Shown here: positions 8,865 through 18,030 of the stretch, piece after piece | How the letters are laid out: every line of letters begins with the position of its first letter | How positions within the stretch are numbered: the first letter of the stretch is position 1 | NCBI GenBank assembly: GCA_965206655.1 | Contig: CBDBKC010000038.1 | Location: forward strand, 186,001-250,000 | DNA from: JAPPLB01 sp965206655 | Lineage (GTDB): Bacteria; Acidobacteriota; Terriglobia; Bryobacterales; UBA6623 | Direction of reading: 5' to 3' | DNA length: 64,000 bases | Notes under the pieces: model-generated | Told to the model about the DNA's origin: nothing | Seen by the model: the letters and a program-made list of their open reading frames with translations, nothing else | Database searches by the model: none | Made by a program: the position numbers and the translations under genes

Positions 8865-9419
8865 TAGGGGGAGCCTTAGGACTTGATACCTGGTGCTTGG
8901 TACCTGGTATTTGTCTGAAGACAGGATAAACAGACCGTTTGCCGGCGGCCAATAGAACCCGGGTACCGGTCGTTCACGTATAAACACCGATCCGGCCCCT
9001 GACCTTGGTACTGCGGTAGTGCAGACGCCCGACCAATGCGTGACCGTTCCGACGGCGGGTGTGCTGCTCTTGCGCCCGTTTCTCTGCCCTGCGGAGCGCT
9101 GGGCCAATGGTCCGGCGCCACCGGACCTTTGGCCCCTCCGCGTCGAGGGGCCCCAACGAAGAGTGGGTTCCCCGGCGCCAACATTTTACCGAGAGATTGA
9201 TATGCGGGTCTTAGTTCACCCCATATCCTGGACGCTGATGAGCCTTCGCGACTTCGATTGTCGGTCAATCGGCGGGCTTCGGCGGCGGACGCAGGAAAAA
9301 CTGCGAGACGAAGGTCCGCGCCGTCTGCATCGGCTAAAGCCGGCTTGCCATCCCAACCTGGTACGTGTCGGATGCACTCAGGCGAGTCGGTTGAGCGCGG
9401 CCGTAGTAGACTACCTCTC
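8865..9419. other. Long non-coding stretch with short repeats and hairpins
   Basis: No gene is supported in this 555-bp stretch. At 8881-8912 a short repeat reads TTGATACCTGG, TGC, TTGGTACCTGG, TAT. At 9109-9127 a stem GGTCCGG/CCGGACC with a 5-nt loop is followed closely at 9131-9152 by a second perfect stem, GGCCCCTC/GAGGGGCC. The hairpins have no T-run, so they do not look like terminators. The promoter of the following gene is presumably here, but no clear -35/-10 pair is seen. Confidence 0.4.
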
Positions 9420-10532
9420 ATGAGACTTCTCGCAGCGGGAACGTTCTTGGCGTTGGCCGGCGTCGTAGCGGTTTCGACTGCCTGGGCCGAGAGGAATCGC
9501 GACTTTCGCGCCTACCAGTACCACCATGGGGATATCACGATTCCGCCTGCCAGGGCCGACGAGCCTTTGGCCGAGCAGCTTTCGATGGAAAAGGCCGCTT
9601 CGTACGTCGATGCCGGCGCGAAGGCTTGGGTCGAATCGGAGGGATGCGTATCGTGCCACACGACGGGATGGTATGGGATTCTTCGGCCGCAACTGAGCGG
9701 CTCGCTCGGCAAGCCCGATCCATCATTTCGCGACTTCCTGGAGACCGTGCTCGCTGAGACAATCGCCGAAGACCGTAGGAAGACGAGACGTGGCACAGGA
9801 CCGGCGCAGCTCGTCTACTTAGCAGCGGCGCTTGCTTCTTGGGACGCCCACGTCACAAAGCAGATTTCTCCGGAAACGGAGCAGGCGCTGGAGCTGATGT
9901 TCACCGTGCAACAGGACAACGGCGCCTGGTTTTCCGTCGAGACCTGGCCGCCGTTCGAGTCAGATGCGTACCAACTGGCGACGGTCGCCGCGATGGCGGC
10001 TGGACTGGCGCCGGGCTGGATCGACAAGCAGAAGGCTGACGGCCCTGGCGAGGGCGTTTCCCGAACGAAAGAGTACTTGCGCAGAGCTGAGCCACCTCAT
10101 GACTACGCACGCGTGGCGCTGCTATGGGCCGCGCGGTATCTGCCGGGTCTACTCGATGCCGGGGAGCAGAAGGCGATCGTGGAGTTGATTCTCAGCAGGC
10201 AACGCGAGGATGGCGGCTGGTCGATCCGTTCGTTCGCCGAGCCCGAGCAGTGGGGCGCCGGGAACCGTGCCGAGCGGTTGCGGGCCGAGGCCGACCACGG
10301 GAACGCCGCTGGCGACGGACACCAGACAGGACTCGCGATCGTTGTGTTGTCCGAGGCGGGCATGCCCTCTTCTGATCCGGCGATTGAGAGCGGCATCAAG
10401 TGGCTGCGGCGGAATCAGCGGGAATCGGGGCGTTGGTGGACAAAATCGCTGAACACAGACAAATTCAATTTCATTTCTTACACCGGGACGCTCTATCCCT
10501 TGACGGCGCTGACGCTCACGGGTTCTCGGTGA
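9420..10532 (+). CDS. Exported CxxCH protein with alpha-toroid (terpene cyclase-like) repeats
   Basis: The ATG at 9420 begins a clear signal peptide (MRLLAAGTFLALAGVVAV, then STAWA). A single haem c site, CVSCH, follows near residue 77. The remaining 270 residues are helical repeats with QW-like ends (QQDNGAWFS, QREDGGWS, QRESGRWW), as in squalene/hopene cyclase and prenyltransferase toroids. No DxDD cyclase motif is seen, so cyclase activity is unlikely; the fold probably serves as a scaffold or binding domain. The stop codon overlaps the GTG start of the PQQ-like propeller gene, so the two are translationally coupled. A periplasmic redox role is an inference. Confidence 0.75.
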   Translation: MRLLAAGTFLALAGVVAVSTAWAERNRDFRAYQYHHGDITIPPARADEPLAEQLSMEKAASYVDAGAKAWVESEGCVSCHTTGWYGILRPQLSGSLGKPDPSFRDFLETVLAETIAEDRRKTRRGTGPAQLVYLAAALASWDAHVTKQISPETEQALELMFTVQQDNGAWFSVETWPPFESDAYQLATVAAMAAGLAPGWIDKQKADGPGEGVSRTKEYLRRAEPPHDYARVALLWAARYLPGLLDAGEQKAIVELILSRQREDGGWSIRSFAEPEQWGAGNRAERLRAEADHGNAAGDGHQTGLAIVVLSEAGMPSSDPAIESGIKWLRRNQRESGRWWTKSLNTDKFNFISYTGTLYPLTALTLTGSR

Positions 10533-11965
10533 AGGTCGAGCGGGTCGCCGCTTGGTGCTTGGGCGGCGTTTTGCTACTGGGCTCGGTCGCGGAATCGGCC
10601 TGGGGGGCGGATTGGCCTCGATTTCGAGGCCCCAATGGTTCGGGGGTCGCGGCCGACGTAGAGCTTCCCCGCGCATTCGGTCCCCGCCACAATTCGGCGT
10701 GGGTAGTCGAGACGCCGGCGGGATTCTCCTCGCCGGTGGTAAGCGGGAACAGTGTTTTCCTGACCGGCGTCGAGGACGGAGAGCTTCTGACACTCCGCTA
10801 TGACCGGGACACGGGAGCGGAAGTTTGGCGCCGAGAGTGCCCTCGGCCACGTATGGAAAAGCTGGACAACCGCAACCACGAAGCCGCCCCGAGCGCCACG
10901 GCCGATGGCGCGAATGTCTACGTCTTTTTCGGCGATTTCGGATTGATCTCCTACGACTTCGATGGGGTGGAGCGCTGGCGTCTGCCGCTCGGCCCATTTG
11001 ACAACTCCTATGGCATGGGAGCGTCGCCGATTGTGGTGGATGAAGTGGTCGTGCTTGTGTGTGATCAGCGTGCGGATTCGTTCATTGTCGCCGTGGACAA
11101 GGGCACGGGCAAGGTCCGTTGGAAGCGCGAGCGTCCCGACGCAATCAGCGGGCACTCGACGCCGGTTGTCTACGAAACCAGTGACGGCAAGAAGCAGATT
11201 CTCGCACCGGGATCGTTCCGAATGGATGCCTATGCGGTCGAAACGGGGAAGAGTGCCTGGTGGGTATACGGCCTTGCGTCGGAAATGAAGTCTGTTCCCG
11301 TGGTGGGGTCCGGCGTGGTTTACGTCGCCGGTTACAATGTTCCGGAAAACGATGCGGGACAACAAGTCCAGGTCCCGCCCTTCGCGCAAGCTCTCTCAGA
11401 GTATGACGCGGACGCGAACAAGCAGGTGAGCCGCGACGAACTGCCCGAGGGGCGCTTCCGCAAACTTGTCGGTTTCAGTGACGCCAACAAAGACGGTGAG
11501 TTGAACGAGGCCGAGTGGCGCATCTACGCCGCCGCGCACGCTTCGGAGAACGGCCTACGCGCGATTCGGCTGGGTGGCCGAGGAGACACCACAGAGAGGA
11601 GCCTGGCCTGGAAGCATCAAAGGGGAATACCGCAACTGCCGTCACCGTTGCTCTATGAAGGCATCCTCTACATGGTGAATGACGGCGGTCGGCTGACGCT
11701 TTTTGATGCTGAAACGGGGGAGATTATCAAGCACTTGCGGCTTCGCGGTGCGGTCGACCATTACTATGCTTCCCCAGTGGCCGGTGGCGGCCACGTCTAT
11801 TTCGCGAGCCAATTGGGTTACGTAACCGTAGTGCGGGCGGGCCGCAGGCCTTCTATCCGTGTCGTCAACAGGATGAATGACGCGATCTACGCTACTCCGG
11901 CCATCGCGGACGGCCGTATCTATATTCGGACGGCGAAGCGGCTTTATTGTTTCGCCGGGAAGTAG
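10529..11965 (+). CDS. Periplasmic PQQ-like beta-propeller with an EF-hand insert
   Basis: I place the start at GTG 10529, overlapping the previous stop (GTGA). A signal peptide follows (KVERVAAWCLGGVLLLGSVAESAWGA), and the mature chain opens with DWPRFRGPNGSG, the usual start of PQQ-like quinoprotein propellers. Repeated blades such as LLTLRYDRDTGAEVW and SFIVAVDKGTGKVRW support this. An EF-hand pair (DADANKQVSRDEL and DANKDGELNEAEW) sits in a loop near residues 290-335. The length is 478 residues. Quinoprotein catalytic residues cannot be confirmed. With its CxxCH partner it may form a small electron-transfer unit. Confidence 0.82.
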   Translation: MKVERVAAWCLGGVLLLGSVAESAWGADWPRFRGPNGSGVAADVELPRAFGPRHNSAWVVETPAGFSSPVVSGNSVFLTGVEDGELLTLRYDRDTGAEVWRRECPRPRMEKLDNRNHEAAPSATADGANVYVFFGDFGLISYDFDGVERWRLPLGPFDNSYGMGASPIVVDEVVVLVCDQRADSFIVAVDKGTGKVRWKRERPDAISGHSTPVVYETSDGKKQILAPGSFRMDAYAVETGKSAWWVYGLASEMKSVPVVGSGVVYVAGYNVPENDAGQQVQVPPFAQALSEYDADANKQVSRDELPEGRFRKLVGFSDANKDGELNEAEWRIYAAAHASENGLRAIRLGGRGDTTERSLAWKHQRGIPQLPSPLLYEGILYMVNDGGRLTLFDAETGEIIKHLRLRGAVDHYYASPVAGGGHVYFASQLGYVTVVRAGRRPSIRVVNRMNDAIYATPAIADGRIYIRTAKRLYCFAGK

Positions 11966-11967
11966 CG

Positions 11968-13560
11968 CTACTTGACTCCGGCCAATTCCTGCAGCAACTG
12001 CCAATTCTCCAACCGATCTTGCTGAGCCAAGATCATTTCGGGCGAAGGATTGCCGTCTTTGTCGAAGTGCTTCGAGAAGCGGCCCTCGGAGCGGGCGAAG
12101 GTCATGAAGTCGATCTGTTCACCAGTCTTCGGATTCACGTACCAGTCTTCCTTCTGGTTCGGGTTGCCGGTCAGCTTGAGGCGATCCTTAATGCGCGGTC
12201 CCTTGCGCGGATCGTAAATGAATACGGGGAAGGTGCGCGAGTCGGCGGCTAGCTTGGCTTGGTGATAGGCCATGTCGTCGGCGACGCCGTGTTCGGGCTG
12301 GCAGGTCGTGAAGGTGTTGACGATCGCTGGTCCCGGAAACTCATTCGCGTCGAGGATCGCACGATAGAGATGGTTCGTGTGAGCGGCGGTCGTCTGCGCG
12401 ACGTACACGTCTTTGTGCATCATGCAGATGTTCGCTAGCTCTTTGCGGTTCTCTTTCTTGCCGTGAATTGCCGTGCCATGCGTCGACATTTTGGCGTTCT
12501 GGCCCATGTACGAACCGGTCGAGGCCTGCCCGCCGGTGTTGGAATAAACCTGGGTATCGAGGACGAGGACCTTGATATCCATCCCCGAAGCCATCATTCG
12601 CGACAGCGACTGGAAACCGATGTCGAGCATCGCGCCGTCGCCACCAATCACCCACAGCCGCTTGTTCTTCCAGCCCAACTGATCCCAGCGGGCTCGTACG
12701 CCCATCGCGTCGGCCGGTGCGTTCTCGAAAAGCGAGTTGGTCCAAGAAACGAGGTACGGATTGTAGGGATACGTCGACGTGTACACGGTGTTGCAGCCCG
12801 TCGCGGCGACGATCCCGATGTTCTCGGGGCCGTAGACGAAGCCGGTGGCGGCCAGCATCATGCGGAGCACGGTTGCTTCTCCGCAGCCCATGCACGATCC
12901 CGCACCCCCCACATAGAGCAGCGAGTCGTCCGACAACATCATGTCGGCGAGCGCCTTCTCATTGATGAATTTCTTCGGCGTTGAGGGGGCCTCGTTGAAG
13001 AACGAGAACGCCGCTTTGTACCACTCGATGTTCTCGTCGTCTTTGCGGATCATCTTCAGCGCGTCGTGATCGCCGCAGGCGTCGACGCACTCGGCGCAGC
13101 CCTTGCACTTCGTGGGGTCGATGAAGATACCGAACTTGCCGCCGCCGGTACCCTTCTTCTCGCGGACCTTCCAATACTTGTTGGTCTCGGTCCACTGCTC
13201 GTCCATCTTCGCGCGTTCACTCTCCTCGATCCCTTCGAGCTGCGCGCCGAGCGCTTCGGGCTCAATCACCTTGGCGAGGATGGCGGTGTCGGGGCACTGC
13301 GTCACGCAGTCCATGCAACCGACGCATTGATCGGCGAGAAACTCGGGAATGTCCGGTGCGATGTAGCTGAAGTCGCGCAAGGCGCCGGTCCCGGCGGGGA
13401 CCACGCTGCGTGCGAGCTGATCGTCGGCCTCGAGCTCGATCTCGGCCGTGCCGTTGTTGTAGGCGCCCACGACACGTTCATTGAAGTCGGCGACATCGAC
13501 GATGTTCGCTTGGAAGTCCGCTATTTTGGCCTGCTGTGCAGGATCGATGTGTGAGCTCAT
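11968..13560 (-). CDS. Pyruvate:ferredoxin oxidoreductase, ferredoxin plus TPP (delta-beta) subunit
   Basis: At 530 residues this is the C-terminal half of a PFOR. Two 4Fe-4S sites are visible (CVGCMDCVTQCP near residue 79 and CKGCAECVDAC near 150). A cysteine pair in GSCMGCGEATVLRMM may bind the proximal cluster. The TPP-binding part reads GGDGAMLDIGFQSLSRM, then NTGGQASTGS. The enzyme oxidatively decarboxylates pyruvate to acetyl-CoA and reduces ferredoxin. The start overlaps the stop of the alpha-gamma gene (ATGA), so the two are coupled. The 3' end lies two bases from the convergent propeller gene. Confidence 0.92.
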   Translation of the reverse strand: MSSHIDPAQQAKIADFQANIVDVADFNERVVGAYNNGTAEIELEADDQLARSVVPAGTGALRDFSYIAPDIPEFLADQCVGCMDCVTQCPDTAILAKVIEPEALGAQLEGIEESERAKMDEQWTETNKYWKVREKKGTGGGKFGIFIDPTKCKGCAECVDACGDHDALKMIRKDDENIEWYKAAFSFFNEAPSTPKKFINEKALADMMLSDDSLLYVGGAGSCMGCGEATVLRMMLAATGFVYGPENIGIVAATGCNTVYTSTYPYNPYLVSWTNSLFENAPADAMGVRARWDQLGWKNKRLWVIGGDGAMLDIGFQSLSRMMASGMDIKVLVLDTQVYSNTGGQASTGSYMGQNAKMSTHGTAIHGKKENRKELANICMMHKDVYVAQTTAAHTNHLYRAILDANEFPGPAIVNTFTTCQPEHGVADDMAYHQAKLAADSRTFPVFIYDPRKGPRIKDRLKLTGNPNQKEDWYVNPKTGEQIDFMTFARSEGRFSKHFDKDGNPSPEMILAQQDRLENWQLLQELAGVK

Positions 13561-15584
13561 TGAATAATCCTTAGACTTCCCTCAGCTTTGTCGGATTCGG
13601 CGGTCGCTTGCATGACTTCCGATGGAATTTCGATGACTTCGGTGAAACCTCGACGCACGCAAGTGAGGTTGTCCTGAACAACCTGCTCGCCACGCTTACC
13701 GAAATACTTACGCAGAGACTTCTCCGCGCCGCGGAAAAGATCCTCGTCGCTAATCTTCGATTCTTCGCAGAACGGCGTGACCTTTAGGAATACACCCAGC
13801 AGGACAATGCCCTGCATGCGCTGTTGCAGGTCCGCGACGGAGGCGACTTCACGGGCAATCGCAACCGTATCGAGCGCGAAGAACCGCGCCCTCTTGTCGC
13901 GGATGCGGTTGCGCGCCCACGCCGGAACCGATTTCCAAATGTCAGCCGGGTTTTTATCGTGGCTCTGCGCGAAGACGATGCCGTCATCAGCCAACCCCAT
14001 GAGCGGATCGCCAACGTTGAAGGCGTTCACGTCATTCAGCGGAATGAACTCTACGTGTTCCAGCTCTGAGTGCGCGCGAATATGCTCCTTGGCGATGGTC
14101 AGGTAGTACGTGGTCGGCAGGCCCTTCTTTTCAGAACCGTACTTCGGATAGGCCTGCACGTCCATACCGAACACTTCGCCCGCGATCGTTGCAATCACCT
14201 TGTTCGTGGTGACGGACCCGTAGCCCCCGACCGAATGGCCGCGCATCGAAAACGATCCCGGCGAGCGAACGTCCGGATCAATCTTGGGAACCAGTGCTGT
14301 CTCATGCTTGATCCCCAGGGTGAAGTAGTAGCGGGGGTTGTCGCTCACCATGTTTTCCGTTACGGCGGCGAAATCGCCCGCTCGCACGTCGCGGCTGCCG
14401 AGACCGGCGGAGCCGCCATAGAACTTCGGCAAGCGCTCAACCGTCGGATAGCCCGGCGTCCCGCTCGCGGCGTCGGCAAACGCGCTTTTCAGTTCGCAAA
14501 GCTGCGGATTCGACTGCTGCATGGGGATGTCAAGGCGCTCGAGGACCGAGATAGCCTTGACGTGCTTAAGTGCGTCGACGATGTCGTACGAAGGCCAGGG
14601 GCGGAACAGACTGATGTGAAGTAGGCCGACTTTCACTCCCATATTTTCGCGAATCCAATCGACCGCGGCCTCTCCGGTCTCCATCATGCAGCCGGAGCCG
14701 ACGATGGCGTAGTCGGCGTCGTCCAGCCGGTAGGGTATGACAGGGTCGTAGCGTCGTCCGGTGAGTTCATAGAACTCATCCATCGCGTGACGGACAGCGC
14801 CCATAACCTTGTCGTAATACTTCCGCTGGGCGATCTTGCCCTTCATGTAGGAGTCTTGGTTCTGGACGACCCCCGACATGACGGGCATCGTGGGGTCCAT
14901 CAGATTGCGCAGCCGCCGACTGGGATCGCCGACAAAGATCTTCATCATTTCGGGTTCAGGCAGGCGGACGTTTTCGATCGTGTGCGTCGTTAGGAAGCCA
15001 TCCTGAACGTTGAGAAACGGCGTGTCGGAATCCTCCGCGACACGGCGGCAGATCAGCGCCAAGTCACCCGACTCTTGGGCATTTCGCCCATAGATCACTC
15101 CCCAGCCGCAATCGGCAACGCCCACGACGTCGTCATGACCGCAGTGTACGTTGAGCGACTGAGACGTAATGGCGCGGGAGCCGATGTGGAACACGACCGG
15201 GAGGCGCTTCCCGGAGATCGTATAGAGCACTTCCTTCATCAGGATCAGGCCCTGACCGGAAGTGAAGTTCGTGACGCGGCCGCCTGTGACGGCGAATCCC
15301 TCGCAGGTAGTGGCGGCGCTGTGCTCGGATTCCGGCTCGATGAAGACAAGGTCGTCGCCCCAGAGATTCTTCTTGCCATTGGCGACTTCCGATTCAAAGC
15401 CCCCCCCCATGGTGGTGGACGACGTGATGGGGTAAGCACAGGCGCCATGGCAGATGTGGGTTTCGACCCACACGACGGTACCGGCGCCGTCTGATGTTGT
15501 CGGGATTCCGGGGAAGGGAAACTTGATTTCTTGGGCCTGCTCGAGGTCTGCTTGTTGTGGCGGGGTGCCTACAGTTGTGCTCAT
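13557..15584 (-). CDS. Pyruvate:ferredoxin oxidoreductase, alpha-gamma subunit
   Basis: This 675-residue protein corresponds to the N-terminal half of single-chain PFOR: pyrimidine-binding domain (ETHICHGACAYPITSSTTMGG near residue 42, then GFAVTGGRVTNFTSGQG), the CoA-contact domain, and the gamma domain (SMRGHSVGGYGSVTTNK near residue 425). In most bacteria NifJ is one chain of about 1170 residues; here the chain is split between the gamma and ferredoxin domains. The two genes form an operon with a 4-base overlap. The end of the DDE-integrase IS copy A lies about 60 bp upstream, so promoter sequence may have been displaced. Confidence 0.92.
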   Translation of the reverse strand: MSTTVGTPPQQADLEQAQEIKFPFPGIPTTSDGAGTVVWVETHICHGACAYPITSSTTMGGGFESEVANGKKNLWGDDLVFIEPESEHSAATTCEGFAVTGGRVTNFTSGQGLILMKEVLYTISGKRLPVVFHIGSRAITSQSLNVHCGHDDVVGVADCGWGVIYGRNAQESGDLALICRRVAEDSDTPFLNVQDGFLTTHTIENVRLPEPEMMKIFVGDPSRRLRNLMDPTMPVMSGVVQNQDSYMKGKIAQRKYYDKVMGAVRHAMDEFYELTGRRYDPVIPYRLDDADYAIVGSGCMMETGEAAVDWIRENMGVKVGLLHISLFRPWPSYDIVDALKHVKAISVLERLDIPMQQSNPQLCELKSAFADAASGTPGYPTVERLPKFYGGSAGLGSRDVRAGDFAAVTENMVSDNPRYYFTLGIKHETALVPKIDPDVRSPGSFSMRGHSVGGYGSVTTNKVIATIAGEVFGMDVQAYPKYGSEKKGLPTTYYLTIAKEHIRAHSELEHVEFIPLNDVNAFNVGDPLMGLADDGIVFAQSHDKNPADIWKSVPAWARNRIRDKRARFFALDTVAIAREVASVADLQQRMQGIVLLGVFLKVTPFCEESKISDEDLFRGAEKSLRKYFGKRGEQVVQDNLTCVRRGFTEVIEIPSEVMQATAESDKAEGSLRIIQ

Positions 15585-15646
15585 GTGTGACGATCCTATG
15601 CGATAAGGTGCATCATTAACTATACCTCAGCACTCAGGCCGCAGGT

Positions 15647-17202
15647 AGTCTTGTCTCATGCAAGATGAGCCTGAAGGAGGAGTTAGTTTCTCACACAAGA
15701 TGAGCCTGAAGGGTGGGGGAGTGAGCATGCTGGGGATTGACCATCCACATGCAAGACGGCAAGACGCTGAGCCTGGAGCAGATACGGCAATTTCTGGAGG
15801 CCAGCGATGAAATACGATTCAAGGGCAAAGGGCGTGCCGAGATCTACGCCTGGGTGGCGCAAACGCTGTGCCGGCAGCGCTACAGCGGGCAAGACCGAGC
15901 CGCCAAAGGACTGCTGCGGCAATATCTGGCCAAGATGACGGGACTGAGCCGGGCGCAGGTCACCCGACTGATCCGCCAATATCGGCAGAGGGGTGAGCTG
16001 GTACCTGCCCGCTATCGGCGGCATCGCTTTGCCGGCAAGTACACGGCGGCCGATATCGAGCGGCTGGCGGCCGTCGATGAAGCACACGAAACCCTCAGCG
16101 GCCCGGCCACGCGCAAGATCCTGCAGCGGGAATATCACAAGTACCAGCAGAGTGAATATGAGCGGTTGGCGGAGATCTCGGTGGCCCACATCTATCGACT
16201 GCGGCGGCACAGGGTGTACCGCCAGCGGCGGCTGCATTTCACCAAGACTCGGCCCAGCGCGGTGTCGATCGGCGAGCGGCGGCGGCCCAACCCGCGGGGC
16301 CAACCCGGCTACCTGCGAGTGGATACGGTACATCAAGGAGATCGCGACGGCGTGAAGGGCGTCTATCACATCAACGCGGTGGATGAAGTGACCCAGTGGC
16401 AAGTGGTCGGCGCCACGGCGGCCATTAGCGAAGCCTGGCTGGAGCCGTTGCTCAAGGCCATGCTGGAGCAGTTCCCCTTTCGCCTGCGCGGCTTCCATTC
16501 CGACAACGGCAGCGAGTTCCTCAACGGCACGGTGGAAAAATTACTGAACAAGCTGCTGATCGAACAGACCAAGTCGCGGCCGAGGCACACCAACGACAAC
16601 GGCTTGGTGGAATCGAAAAACGGCGCCGTGATCCGCAAGCACATGGGGCATACGCACATCGCGGCGCCGCACGCGGCGCGCATCCAGCGCTTCTATCAAC
16701 AGCACTTCAATCCCTATTTGAACTTCCACCGGCCCTGCGGACAACCCGAACTGCTGACCGACGCCAAAGGCAAGCAGAAGCGCGTGTATCGCCACTATCA
16801 GACCCCTTGGGAAACCTTCCAGAAGTTGCCGCGGGCCGCCGACTATCTCAAGCCCGGGCAGGCGATCAAGGCCCTCGACCGTATTGCTCAGGCCGAAAGC
16901 GACACTGCGGCGGCGCGGCGGATGCAACAAGCCAAGAGCAAGCTGTTTGCGAGTTTCGCATCCGCGAACCTGCCGCGCCGCGCGACGGGAGAAGGGCTGC
17001 GGAAATGACGGGCGATGGGAAACGAGGAAAACCAAAAACCGGTTTCCCTCGTTTCCCAACGCCCTTGGAAATCGCTCCGCGATTCCCACATTCCCACAGC
17101 CCCGACGACGATTCTCTCCCCTTCTTAACCAATCCCAGAAAGGAGCCCAGCGACTCAGTGCTCCCCTGCTTCTCCAGGCTCATCCTTCGATGAGAAAATG
17201 CT
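15647..17202 (+). mobile_element. DDE-integrase IS (IS481/ISNCY-like), copy A
   Basis: Comparison with copy B (43533-45088) fixes a shared 1556-bp unit. The ends form an imperfect inverted repeat of about 30 bp: AGTCTTGTCTCATG at the left, and at the right AGCATTTTCTCATC read from outside. The left end repeats AGATGAGCCTGAAGG twice, probably transposase-binding sites. The flanking pentamers are CAGGT and CGGGT, one mismatch away from a 5-bp target duplication; copy B has a perfect one. The copies differ at one base seen (CAA versus CAG in codon 18). Confidence 0.9.
15737..17008 (+). CDS. Integrase-core (DDE) transposase, copy A
   Basis: A 423-residue protein with an N-terminal helix-turn-helix (GLSRAQVTRLIRQYRQRGEL near residue 78) and a retroviral-integrase-type core: Asp in YLRVDTVHQGD, Asp in FHSDNGSEF, Glu in NDNGLVESKNGAV. 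A basic C-terminal tail follows. The layout fits IS481 or unclassified (ISNCY) integrase-core elements better than IS3, since one frame encodes everything. It is identical in protein sequence to copy B at 43623-44894 and intact. The family assignment is not certain. Confidence 0.88.
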   Translation: MTIHMQDGKTLSLEQIRQFLEASDEIRFKGKGRAEIYAWVAQTLCRQRYSGQDRAAKGLLRQYLAKMTGLSRAQVTRLIRQYRQRGELVPARYRRHRFAGKYTAADIERLAAVDEAHETLSGPATRKILQREYHKYQQSEYERLAEISVAHIYRLRRHRVYRQRRLHFTKTRPSAVSIGERRRPNPRGQPGYLRVDTVHQGDRDGVKGVYHINAVDEVTQWQVVGATAAISEAWLEPLLKAMLEQFPFRLRGFHSDNGSEFLNGTVEKLLNKLLIEQTKSRPRHTNDNGLVESKNGAVIRKHMGHTHIAAPHAARIQRFYQQHFNPYLNFHRPCGQPELLTDAKGKQKRVYRHYQTPWETFQKLPRAADYLKPGQAIKALDRIAQAESDTAAARRMQQAKSKLFASFASANLPRRATGEGLRK

Positions 17203-17303
17203 CGGGTGAAGGCGGTTCCCAATCCGTCCCATACCCGCTTCCCCGGTTTTCCAGCGAAAAATCACCTTTTCGTGGAGGCCAAATTGCTATACAATTGGAC
17301 CCA

Positions 17304-17325
17304 CTGAAGCCCATTCTTGCTTCAG
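17304..17325 (+). promoter_or_regulatory. Leader hairpin of the pentapeptide-repeat gene
   Basis: A perfect 7-bp stem, CTGAAGC and GCTTCAG with an 8-nt loop, lies 37 bp before the start codon. A possible -10 box, TACAAT, is at 17290-17295, with only a poor -35 (TTTTCG) 17 bp upstream of it. The hairpin would then lie at the very start of the transcript. Confidence 0.35.
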
Positions 17326-17361
17326 CGACCGCAGGGTGCCTGGGCCAAACGGAGAAAGACG

Positions 17362-18009
17362 ATGGCGAATCGAGAGCAACTAGACATCCTCAAGCAGGGA
17401 GTTGTGGCCTGGAACCAGTGGCGCGAATCCCATCCGAAGAGCCGGGCTGACCTCATTGATTGCGAGCTTGGGTCGGCGGAGCTGAACGGAGCGCACCTCG
17501 AGCAGGCTAACCTGTGCGATTGCCGTATGGACGCGGCGATGCTCCAAGGCGCCCATCTACGGCACGCCGATCTCGAGCGCGCGCACCTGCACGGTGCTGA
17601 TCTTTGCGAAGCCCATCTGGAGGAAGCGAACCTCAGCTCCGCTCACCTGGAAGGCGCCCAGTTGGCCAAGGCGCACCTGGATCGAGCCGATCTGTGGGAG
17701 GCCGACCTGGAGGGCGCCAATCTCGAAGAAGCCAATCTGGCCGGCGCGGATCTGGGAGGCGCCTGTCTGGAGCGAGCCGCACTCGGCCGTGCGGAGATGA
17801 GCGGCGCGTGCTTCCGGATGGCCAATCTCGCGGGTGCGGCACTGGAGGGCGCGAACCTCGAAGGCACCCTGCTCATCGGCGCGCACATAGAAGGCGCGGA
17901 TTTCACCGAAGTCAGGGGACTCACTCAGGGGCAGATCGACGGTGCATTCGGCGATCCGATGACGCGGTTGCCGAACGGCCTACGAATGCCTGACCACTGG
18001 TCCGTCTAG
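17362..18009 (+). CDS. Pentapeptide-repeat protein
   Basis: The ATG at 17362 follows GGAG by 9 nt. The 215-residue product has a short helical N-terminus (residues 1-35) and then about 28 consecutive A(D/N/H)L-type pentapeptides. Examples are ANLCD, AHLRH, ADLER, AHLHG and ADLCE, continuing to about residue 185. Such runs fold as a right-handed quadrilateral beta helix. Some family members mimic DNA and protect gyrase, others have no known role, and nothing here decides between them. Many repeats carry His at the second position, an unusual choice. It stands alone between the IS and the convergent M42 gene. Confidence 0.9.
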   Translation: MANREQLDILKQGVVAWNQWRESHPKSRADLIDCELGSAELNGAHLEQANLCDCRMDAAMLQGAHLRHADLERAHLHGADLCEAHLEEANLSSAHLEGAQLAKAHLDRADLWEADLEGANLEEANLAGADLGGACLERAALGRAEMSGACFRMANLAGAALEGANLEGTLLIGAHIEGADFTEVRGLTQGQIDGAFGDPMTRLPNGLRMPDHWSV

Positions 18010-18030
18010 CCGAAGCGCACCCCAACTGCA

